Assembly: GCA_026874595.1 (NCBI GenBank)
Contig: CM049318.1
Coordinates: forward strand, 22,607,456 to 22,671,455
From: Sipunculus nudus
Lineage: Eukaryota; Annelida; Sipuncula; Golfingiida; Sipunculidae
Length of the DNA stretch: 64,000 nucleotides
Direction: 5' to 3'
The notes beneath the pieces are model-generated. The model saw only the letters and a program-made list of their open reading frames with translations, searched no databases and was not told the origin of the DNA. This document shows, piece after piece, positions 1-11,016 of this stretch (its first letter is position 1; each line of letters starts with the position of its first letter). Position numbers and translations under genes: made by a program.

Positions 1-728
1 TGGTTTGGTTCTAATCAAATCATGTGCAACACTGCCTAGTGTTCATTTAGTACCCAGCATTAAGTCTAACACAAGTCACAGTTTGGCTCTATCAAAGCAG
101 GTACATTGCCGGCCCATTTAAAAGAAACTACTCAACTCTATCAGCCATTGATGTATGGCTCTAGTTAAATAGTGAACAGGGTTGCCTCATTAAAGGTCAT
201 CATTTGTAACTCTTCCAAGTATATCTTGATTGTTTTTTTATATTAGCATCTGTTAAAATTTGATTATCCTTCTTATTCTCTATCAATTATTTCACATCAA
301 ATTATTACACCTTTAAAAAAAAAAATATAAACTCTTCACAAAAGTAGTAAGTTATAAAATATTTGAGAACAGTATATTCTTTTTTCTTCTCTCTTTAACC
401 TATGCATGTAATATGATGCGAAATATTATTGTGGTTTTTCATTTTAACCGTGATAATCCTCATCTTTTTTATCAAATATTTCACATAATATTAATACACA
501 TGTAGTTATAGAAAGAAGAAATAAAAATAAAGTTTACTAAAAATTAACAAGGTATACCATATTAGAATACATGTATGTCATAATAATAATCTATTTTAAA
601 TTAATGACTTGTCCTACACCAATTAAAAAATTCAGTCATTTTGCAACATGCCTGAAAATTCCAGCCTTTTTATAATGCCTGAGTGAATCAGGCAATTTGT
701 AAACTGTAAATCTGTTGATTTTACATAC

Positions 729-773
<45 letters not shown>

Positions 774-789
774 CATACATTCGAATTAC
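1..789. other. AT-rich intron of the FMO gene
   Basis: I see no exon here. The sequence is AT-rich and should be FMO intron 1. It ends in a CATA/TA microsatellite (722-780) only about 10 bp from the splice donor. Confidence 0.6.
722..780. repeat. (CATA)n-(TA)n-(CATA)n microsatellite
   Basis: A core of TA repeats is flanked on both sides by ACAT/CATA units, an almost symmetrical compound microsatellite just inside FMO intron 1. Confidence 0.9.
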
Positions 790-1103
790 CTGATATATTT
801 CTTCAGACCAAATTGTTGACAATAACTATGAAAATATTCCATGACTTTTGAGTTATGGCAGAAGTTTGGGAATTCCTTCGGCATAGGGAAGTCGCTGTAG
901 CACGTCATCTCTTTGCTGGAGTTGATGACCGTCGTTTCCATGACACAGGCCTGTCCCTCCCGGACCTCCTCCGTGTAGTGCCATAATCCCCCGATAGAGT
1001 CCGTTCTCTCAAAACACACAGGCTGCAGTCCTTCATCCAGACAGCACTTGATGGCTGCCATACCGCTAGGGCCAGCGCCGATCACAGCAACACGCTTAGC
1101 CAT
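790..1103 (-). CDS. FMO: Flavin-containing monooxygenase, first coding exon (partial gene)
   Basis: This exon encodes the N-terminal 104 residues of a class B flavin monooxygenase, an NADPH- and FAD-dependent enzyme that oxygenates soft nucleophiles (N and S), usually at the endoplasmic reticulum. The translation has the FAD-binding GAGPSG motif (residues 9-14), an acidic Glu32 in CFERTD at the expected ribose-binding position, GGLW (38-41), and the family-typical SDFPMP and YPNF-like FPNF blocks. The ATG sits in a good Kozak context (GCCATGG). The exon ends in ATATCAG followed by the donor GTAATT at 789, after KKYI and inside a split Arg codon, where vertebrate FMO genes also have a boundary as I remember it. 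The other exons must lie beyond the left edge; I found none in 1-789. It runs in the same direction as the neighbouring GULO-like gene but ends separately. Assignment to the FMO family is firm; the orthologue is not resolved. Confidence 0.93.
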
Positions 1104-2190
1104 GGCAATGCACGTCCACGCATAGGCCTATATACAGATCTTCAAAATCATATAAAGCACCTACATACGTGACGATCAGTTAGCTATCAAGGTCGTGCAT
1201 AGGCCTACCTATACGCTCTACGCGAGGGCATTACCGTACACTACACCACGCGGTGTGCTCTAGGTTATCAGGTCTGACGTACCCATGCTGTCCTGAATCC
1301 AGGTCAAGCAAACAGCTGATCGATTTTCTTCTGCCTATGTGGCCGGTAGGGCCGCTGGTATTGCTAAAAAAAGCTATTCAACACATTCACAGCCAGAAAT
1401 AAACATGAGGCCGGTGTTTTTGTCTCCCGAGGCCGATTTAATGATATCCTGCTGCTATAATAATTAAAAACTTAGAAAAATAGTATATTCTTACCGCTTA
1501 CGAAAAGGTAAAGTAAGTTTAGGACATGGTGACAGAGCTATGAATGGCTATCCGGCTGGGATATGTGAAATGAAAATTAGGCGTTTCTGGTGTGAAGCTG
1601 TAATATCAAAATGTTTCCGGGTTACAACACGATATATGCGAATTCAATGGTTCTAAAGTAAATATAGTATGTAGTTCATCCGGTTTAATGTCGAATATCA
1701 GGTGTATGTGGCTCTTCAGTTAAACACATCATATACATCAACAATTGCTTCATGTAGGAAAAACTCGTTATTATCAACACGGGGGATCTTCTGGACCGGC
1801 CTTTATATGAGGTCTCTGTTATTAAGACTGTATTTCAAAGAAATTTTAGAATTTCTCGAAGTGGCGGTGCATCTCAACATAACATCATATACATGGCCAT
1901 ACTGTATGCATTTACTGAAGGCAAAGAGACCAGGTAAATCAGAAACAGATCTCTTTTAATTTAAAGGCTGAACCATTACCAGATCCTCTTTTTTATTATA
2001 TATATATTTTTATATTATATGAATGTATTAGTATTGTGAATGAAAATATAAATATATATAATTATTAGGGAATAATATATATTTTATTGAAAATAAAATA
2101 AACACATTTTAAAGAAAATGCCTAAGAGGAATTCACAAAATACAATGGCGAATAAAAATAGATATTCTAAACTGTTATAAGAAAACAAAC
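1104..2190. other. FMO 5' flank, no gene recognised
   Basis: This stretch holds the 5' leader and promoter region of the FMO gene, which reads leftward. I see no convincing TATA box. One open frame on the plus strand (1702-1959) has no recognisable motif and looks like chance. Confidence 0.5.
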
Positions 2191-2194
2191 ACTC

Positions 2195-2347
2195 TAGAAG
2201 CAAGCGAAATGGTTAACAAAAAAAACGCTGGAAATTGATAGGGCATGTTCTTAGAAATGATAGGGATCACAACGCCAAAGTAGGATTAACTTTGAAACCA
2301 GAGGGACAAAGGACGTAAGGCAGACCAAGAGTAACCTGGAGAACACC

Positions 2348-2400
<53 letters not shown>

Positions 2401-2530
2401 GATGCGATGGTGCCGCTCGCAACAACTAACAACCAGTCAATCACAGCCCAAGACCGGGACGAATGACAAACGTTATGGTACGGCCTGATACACCACTTAG
2501 GTGCGAAGAGGATGAGCGAGTAAGTAAGTA
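2195..2530 (+). mobile_element. Relic of a non-LTR (LINE) retrotransposon ORF2 C-terminus
   Basis: In one frame from about 2218 the sequence reads KRWKLIGHVLRND, then LTLKPEGQRT, a stop (TAA near 2314), and GRPRVTWR. This is the C-terminal signature W-x-x-I-GHvLR ... L-x-P-GkRkrGRP-x-TWrR of RTE/CR1-type LINE polymerases. A (GA)n run of about 48 bp then interrupts the frame, and weakly recognisable tail coding resumes around 2440-2510. It is a dead, 5'-truncated copy. The family call rests on that motif only. Confidence 0.62.
2349..2397. repeat. (GA)n microsatellite
   Basis: About 24 uninterrupted AG dinucleotides lie inside the LINE relic. The expansion probably arose from a short purine run in the old coding sequence. 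Confidence 0.9.
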
Positions 2531-3229
2531 AGCAATATTATAATGAATATATAACAACCTGGTATATTACAAACTCATTCCATAGCAAATCATGTAGTAC
2601 TTAGCCTTGATATGAGTGAACGAAGATATTTAATTTAATCCTAGGCATAAAGGTTTTTTTTTTTGTCTTCGATGAGAACAAAACCCCTTTAATGTGAAAC
2701 TGCAAAACCCAAAACTACAGCTACACATTTCCACTTATATCTGCACAAATAAGCGTCAACTGAACGTAGATATATAAACTGCTGTAATTAGATCAGTGAA
2801 CGAGATTTAATTGCATGAGACATCTCGATTAATCTCTCACCTCTTGATAACATTTTTACATTTGATCATACATACACGTTGTCACACAAATACAATCAAG
2901 TTGATTATATGTTTATAATTACTTTTTATTGCTTTAACCGATTAGCAGCAATAGAATATTCTTCCTATATTATATACATGTCAATTAAGGTCAAGGCGTA
3001 TATTCTGGATTATTAAATAGATAACAATAGTAAATAATGTATTCTCAATCCCTATTTTTTGTCACGCTTTAGCTTAACATAATGTTTGTTTAACATAAGC
3101 TGAATAGGCTTTAGCACAAGAATAGTGACAAAAAAAGTCATTTGACTTTGACATGGCACAGGCTAACACTTTGACATTAAATACTATCCTCATATCTAAT
3201 CGACACCCTATACGTGTAATTGTATCGTC

Positions 3230-4849
3230 TTAATCGGCCTCGTCTTCAAACAGTCGTTCAAGACATGGATTCAGAAAGAGACCATCTGGGTCCAAGCGAC
3301 GCCGGATACCACAGAAGTCGCGCCACTTTGGGTACATCTGGGCAAACTGCTCCGATTTCACGCTGTGGCCCTATGAATAAAATAACATGAGATAAAATGT
3401 AAATATTAAAAAATCATAATGCTTTATGAATTTTAATGTATACAAGATACTAAAAGTAATTAGCCTGTTATAAGGAACAAAAATTAATATTAGGTATTTC
3501 AAAAGTCCAAACATGAAATTATTAAAATAAACATAAAATATACCATATTACAGACAAATTTACTTATATTTTAAGGCTTGCACTATTTTTTCTTGCGCCA
3601 ACAACTCTTTAGCTGAAACACGATTCAAATCAAAACGCTTATGTATATATTTGCTATGCTGGCGGAGGTCACAAGGAGAGGGTGTTCTTACTTTTGCCCA
3701 GTGTGGTCTTCCTCCAGCTCGCAGCATTATATCTTCATAGGCTCTCCAGTAGTCCTCATAACGTGTCCGTGCATTGAACGGCCTATCAGTATACAAATAC
3801 ATACATAATTATTCACATACATACATGCATGCATACTTATATTGTAAAGAGCCCGATTTACATGGATGATTCATGCAAAAAAATGCATTACATTGAGATA
3901 GCATTACAAATTGACAACATTTAATCTTTTGTTAACATTTCAGCTAAACATGTTTTTATGTAAAACATGTCAAGGTTTTAAGGAAAATAACTATGAAAAA
4001 ACTTCAGAGTGTTGATAATTTTGGCAAAAAAAAAACTTGAGCTACCAAGCGGGATATTTTTGGGTTTTTTTTAAAGGTAGAGTTATTTTTAGAGTATACT
4101 TGAATAACTATACATGTGTGTTCATTCGCCATGTAGGCCCATATCAGAGAAATCATCAGGAACTCCTGATTAAACTTTTTAATTATTTCAATTAATGCAT
4201 AAATAAAGCAGTCGTATATCCCTTCCTTAATTCAAGATTATAGTGTATACTGATTAAAACATTAGATTCGCTATTTGTCTTCTTCACCTGAACATGATTA
4301 TGTTAACGTAACAGACATCTCGTCCGCTCGCTGGACTCAGGAACAAGTCGTCCCCTTTCACAAATCGCACTTCCGTCGGAAAATGAACTTTGAACCCTGA
4401 TTTACGTGTCCAGGCTTCAAGCTCCTTAATGACGGAAGCGGCTTTAAATCTACAACATGGAAATATTGATAAAATAACATAGCCGAAACAGATTTAAGAA
4501 CAAACTGAATATCTCATATATGAATGGTTTCAATATACTCTTAATAATAACACTTTTTTTATAATACATTTGATTTAATTTTCATAATGTAAATAATAAT
4601 GTTTCATTATCCCTGAACATCATATTTTAGTCCCATTTTCTTTCTATATATCCAGTTATTACCTCAACATTTTTGAAAAAAATATATCAAAATACAAAAC
4701 CGATGGAGTGTACGACTTCAATTATCGTAAGGTGTGTCAAACAATTACCTTTGTTCGCCAATATAATAGTATATAAGATATATCATTTCGAGAGAGAAAA
4801 TATTATAAAACATATAGTATATTTATATAATATAAATATATAAATAAAT

Positions 4850-4898
<49 letters not shown>

Positions 4899-5617
4899 GA
4901 ATATTTGTGTCTGTATTTTATTCTCTAACAATATATACATCATTGAGAAACCGAAGGAGACGTACCTGGGCACAGCCCATTCCATGGCGTAGTGTTTCAA
5001 GAGGTTAAATGTAAAAATCCGGTCACTTCTGTCCACCCTTACCCTGCGGCCCGAGAACAGGAACCGGAAGTTGGCACTGCTGATGTAGGGCACGATGCAG
5101 GGAATTATTGTCCTGGATATATATTAAAACGATAATAACAAAGAGCAACAACCGGATTTAACAGGTGTATACAAACGTTAAAGCACAAAGTATATACTAG
5201 TAACTCCCCAGTATCCGAATCGAGGCCCATTTCATTATCACCTGATAACAAGACATTCGACATAAATTTGCCAAAATCAATTGAAAACATTTTTAGACAT
5301 TGACAGTTAGCACACTCCAAAAAAGTGTTTTTATATTTTATATGTTTTGCATCTGTTCCAAACATGAGTGTATTTAGATCTGCTTAATGAAAATACTTAT
5401 TAACATGTACAGTCATATATGTGCAAGACTTTAATAGTTGATACAATTATGAAGCCCGACATCCCGCTAAATGTATATTTGTGATAATACCGATAACCAA
5501 CGGCAATGCCCGAACGACAATACATACTTACCCTAGCCATAGAAGAATTTCGAAAAGGTAACATTCCACAACACAGTTCCAAAACCAGCTTCCTGGTGGA
5601 TTCATAATCTTTAAATA

Positions 5618-5679
<62 letters not shown>

Positions 5680-8600
5680 TTGAAGGAGTGTTCTTATAAT
5701 TCCTGACAGGTATCATTGTCATACAAATCTATAATTATTAGCTCTGTCACAAAATAATATAAAAGGCGTCAAATGAGATACTTTAATCCCTATGCAATTA
5801 CGGATATTTTATTTTGGATCCGATAAAGTAACATTTAACATCTTGATCATATGAAGTACGTTGTTACTGAGTCACACGACGACAAAATCATGGTTTTGAT
5901 TTAGCATAACTTTTGAACCATTCATAGATATTTAAATATTGAAGACAGATTTCCGAAGAAAGTATACATCAAATTTGAAACAAGCATCTTTGAAACAAAT
6001 CTTTTTCTCAGATCCACGAGACAGTTCTCTAAACACACGTTCTCACCAACACACACAAAGGGAGGATACAATGATTGTTTAAGTGATAAAAGCAGTGATT
6101 TTCCCCCGGATCTCTGCTTGTAATGCTATTACCGTGCAGCGCAGGGTTTATCTATAGTCTATATTAAATAAGTGGGTAATCCTAAACGACCAGTCAACAA
6201 TTTTAAAATAAAGTTTGTGTACATTCTTCGATGGAGTGCAGAAATAGTGAAAATTTTACTTTTCTCATATATTGATTAAATTGCATATTCATGATTGTTT
6301 GCGAGGTATATTGTTGGCGAGGTTTCATATCTGATAATTAGGCCTTATTCCTTCATCGAAGCTTACTTTGTTGCAATGATCTACCAATCTATGAAAATGT
6401 TGCAATACATCAAGTATCATCCTTAGTTGAATGGATAATAAAGTACATTAACGTTGATTTCAACGCTTGGTTTTCAGCATATAGCCAATCCAAATTCGTG
6501 AATCCATGGCGATTTGATTGCTAATTCTCAGTAACCAAACATACTGAAAATATCATGCTCGGGAAATCGATGCTCCATTTTGACACAGCGGATAACCCGG
6601 AAATGACGTATACGCTGGTTTCTGAACATTACCTTCAAATAATTACACACTGCCAGCACATGGATCTAGGGTAAGCTCGAAGTCTACTTAAATGTTAAAT
6701 ATATAGGTGTTTAGCTTAAATGAAAGTTTCGGCTTGGGGCAGTTGCTCTAATTGGCTGGCTCACTGCATTTTTCCAGCAGCGTGTGTTCATATGGGCACT
6801 TCATCAGACTCCACCTGGGGTAGCTAGTGTAAGCATCGGGTGGAGGTCGACTTACAAAAACACGAGAACCAGTCTATGTCTGTATTGCGTTTTATCATTT
6901 CATAATTTTACAACTGAAGACGACTTTAGTTTATTCCAAGACATTTTGATAGATGGCGCTAAGATAGTCCCTTCAAAAATTAATATATAACATGTCTTGG
7001 CATCTGTAGGAGAAGGATGAAGAATAGCTCCAGAACATAATCACAATCATTTCAGAGAGATGAAGACGGAAAAGAACATATCCGAGGCGTGATCGAGGAG
7101 GAATGGTGTGTCAAAGGTGATCTGTCAATAATACAGTGTATTTTACCTTGTGTTCCGTTCTGTTGCTGTGAGATACGATGACACTGTCCGTGTGATTGAA
7201 CCAAGAGAAACTGAAGTGATCCGAGCTGTTGACATGATCGTCCAGGGTGGCCAGCACCTGTCAAAGTATGATGTAAAAGGTGACATAAGAAGAGAACTTC
7301 TGGCAAACTTTACATTTAAACTTACTGTTCTGCTTAATCGGGGAGCAAACAATGTAGTTTGAGTAAGGGATTATTGTTAATTATTTTAATTTATCGATCC
7401 AGGCACAAACTAAAGCATTTTCTATACCTTTTTCCGAAAAAAAATAAAGCACAGCTGTAAAGTAAATATTTTTTTGAGAGCTGAATTTTATTCTTATTTT
7501 GAGAAATATATATTTAAGTTTGAAAAAAAGATACAGGAATAATAATATATATATAAAGATTGGGGTTAATAATTATCTTTAGAGGTAGATTTCTATTCAT
7601 TTCATCGTACCTCGTCAAGCTTTGCTGGGTACCTCGTTTGCTGGAGCCTGAACGCTGGCTCACACTGCAGGGTGATTGTTAGGATCACACCAAGGGACCC
7701 CATGCTGACGGCCGCGGCCAGAAACGTCTCCTCGTCCCGGTCACGTGACACCGTGATGACGTCACCAGAGGCCAACATCAGCTCCATCTCAAGCACCTTT
7801 TATATAATAAATAATGGAAATAATAATAAATATTGGTTTGTCTCTGAATGGTCGTGGTGCACGATATGGTAATAATGATAATAATAATAATAATAATAAT
7901 AAATCATAATAATAAAAATAATAGTAATAGTTATAAAGACTAGCTCAAAGACCATCTTTAGGACCCATGAAGTATATTTCTAATGTGGTCAAAGGATGGA
8001 CCAGGATTAAAAGAGGGGTGGTAAGGTTACAGCGGTGGCGATTATATTTCATTACATACATAAATTGTGATTATCTCACACAAGTCCCTTACAGGTAAAA
8101 AGCTGAAAGGACTAGTGAGCGACAAACCTTTGAAATATTGCAAACATAGTGTGAACAGTAATTAAAGAAGAAACAGGTGGGAACATTATGTTAATGAATC
8201 AGTAGAGCGTTTTTTTTATGTTTAACACTCACATAAGATGACATGACGCCGTAGTTGGCTCCTGATCCGTGCGTGGCTGTAGTTATCACTCCTGCAAGAC
8301 TCACCTCCGAGACGACTCCTTGTCTGTTTAAAATGAAGGTATTAGGCAAAAAAAAAAAACCAACAAATAAATAAAGGTATTGCTCTCAGGCACCGCCCTT
8401 GTCAATTTTACCCCCCCCCCGCATCAATAATTTTATTTTGGTTTTCATCTTTCAACAATATAAAATAATACAATTTTGAAAATATTTCCTTTGTTAAGTA
8501 GTATTTTTAACTGTTAAGCGAAAAAATCCTGTTTTTATCATGGTTTTCCTTGATCAAATGACATTTAAATCGAAATATACAAAAAAATGAAAAAAAAAAG

Positions 8601-10963
8601 ATAAATAAATGAAAATCGCCAGCCAGCACTAATTTCTATAATGAAGTGCCTGGGAACCATCCTTTTTTGGCCTTAGGTCTACACTGAGTAAAATAATGCT
8701 TGCTTCAGACTGAAAGCTTTAAAGGGGTCTATATTCCTGTCCTGTGCATTATCATTAAAAGGTGCACATACTGGAGGTACCAGGAAAGTGTTTTTATCGA
8801 GCACTTGACGTCATTGAAATAGGCCACACTCAAGCACACCCCTTAACTTTTTACTTTTTTTTCCAGGAAATAAGGGGTTGCGTCTCTCGTTTACGCTTAT
8901 AACTTGCCGCAATTCATTTGTCAATAATTATTATACAAACAAACACACCTTTTGATCTCCTCCAAAACTAACCAAAAAGGCCACCATACCAATTTTATCA
9001 AACTTCTTCCATCACAACCATATATTAATAATGTATGTGATTTAATGACGGTATGAATTTTTCTTGTTTGCATTATCCACTGAATAATATAGATAAAACA
9101 TATTTATATTTCACAATTTATGAAAAAAAAGATGTTTCCCATTTCAACAGAACTGTCTGCTCTCTATCAAATTGCGTAAAATTTTACAAACTGAAAAACA
9201 TACACACTAATCCCGAGTCCGTTTTCTGCCAATGTGTCATTTAGCGCTGTCATGGTAATCCCCGCCTCTGCTTTCACGGTGTGCTTTTCTTTATCTATCT
9301 GAGAAAAGAGATTGTATTATAAATCATCAAAATTCTCGAGGACGTGGACTAGACAGTTAATACCTATTATCTTCACCAGAGGTCGCCTTGCTACGCTCAG
9401 CTTGTCTTCCGAAACTGTTTCTTGTGGTCCTCAGAAAAGTAACCTTATAATATCAATTCATTTCTATTTAGTATTTTAAACGCAATTTATAGAATCTCTG
9501 ATGCTTTTTTCATGTTCTTATATTTTCTAGATAATTGGTTTTTTTTTTGTTTCCACCTGGTCTTTAAATTTAATTTATCAGGTCTCTATTTTTTATGTTT
9601 GTAGTATACTTTCTGTCGTGTAGAAATGATAAAGAGAAATAGGGCGGTAGGTTTAGAACGGCGTATATTGTTTTTAAATACCTTTGCTAAAGTCAGGGCA
9701 TATATTCTAAGGAATTTATAAAACTGCAAAGGCTTAGTTTATTGTAAAGATGAATTCCCAAAACATAGCCATATTCCTTATCTAAGACCAGATATCTGCA
9801 CCTATACCTAACTGAATAAATTATGTTAAAAAGGCTGTACTAAAGTCATTTACACCGATTATATTCATATGATAAAAATACACATGTATCATCAATAAAT
9901 TTTGATGAAAATTTAGCGAAAAGAATATATGTAATTTTTACACATACATAAAGGGATATTTACAAATTTATACCAGGGAAACATATCGTACATAGCCTTT
10001 ATAAGAGTGATTGTTAAAATTTACTTGTTTATCCATTATTTATTTTAAACTATGCTGCACATATCCAGAATTACAACTGTACAAATGGGGATCAACTGGT
10101 CGTTAGAATATACCCTGCCAAAGTCGCGTACTTACATGTAAAACGTTATTCATTTTCTTCATGTTTATCATGTAGTCGTCAGTACAGGCCAGGTCGGAGG
10201 GGGAGTGACCGTTTCCAGCCACGCGGACCTTCTTCCCTGCCTGTCTTGCTTGTTCCAAGATCTATTCAAATAAAATACCAGCCATATTATATGTACAATA
10301 TTAATACAAATTAATTGTATGATCCTGATGTTCTGGTGATCGACCCGACTGCGGTCGCCAACAGCAAAAACACAACTTCTCTGGATATAAAGCATTGGTG
10401 GGTGGAAGGAAAATGTACGAGTACAAGTGCATGGTCACGATGAATTCAGACCCTGACTACTAATTTCACCTACCCACTGCTTGTAACAGCAGACCTAAAG
10501 GGAAGCTATACGTTACTGGCTGCATGCAAGCATTTACAGTCAGCTGGTCAGTGTGCGAACCTTTTATAGAATGATACAGTACTTAATGTAATTTATCTAC
10601 CGAAAGGAAGACAGAGTATTTGCTAATCCAAATCCGCTTAAAAACAGATCCCACGTTTCTTATTTTGGATATAAAGAGAACAACAGCTGTGTCTTGGTGT
10701 TTCCGCAATTCATCTGTCCTTCTGAATCACCTGATTATGTTAATGTAAGTCCAGCTAAAAGGGAATCCATGTGGGGAGCATATTGCTCGAATAAGTAATA
10801 ACCAGCCCTTGCGGCCGTAAAAGGCACATAATGGCTATGCAGGGTTAGTGCCCATTTCGGTGTAGTGATTACATATAGACGACCAACTGCTATATTGGAG
10901 GCTCATATTAATACTACTACTGCTACTAATAATAATCATATTATTATTATTATTATTATTTTA

Positions 10964-11016
<53 letters not shown>

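Noticed and set aside
4803-4920. Long Ile-Tyr reading frames at TA tracts (also 19788-20073, 22038-22303, 59342-59527, 63236-63452)
   Set aside because: They are translations of TA microsatellites, open on both strands, with no protein motif.
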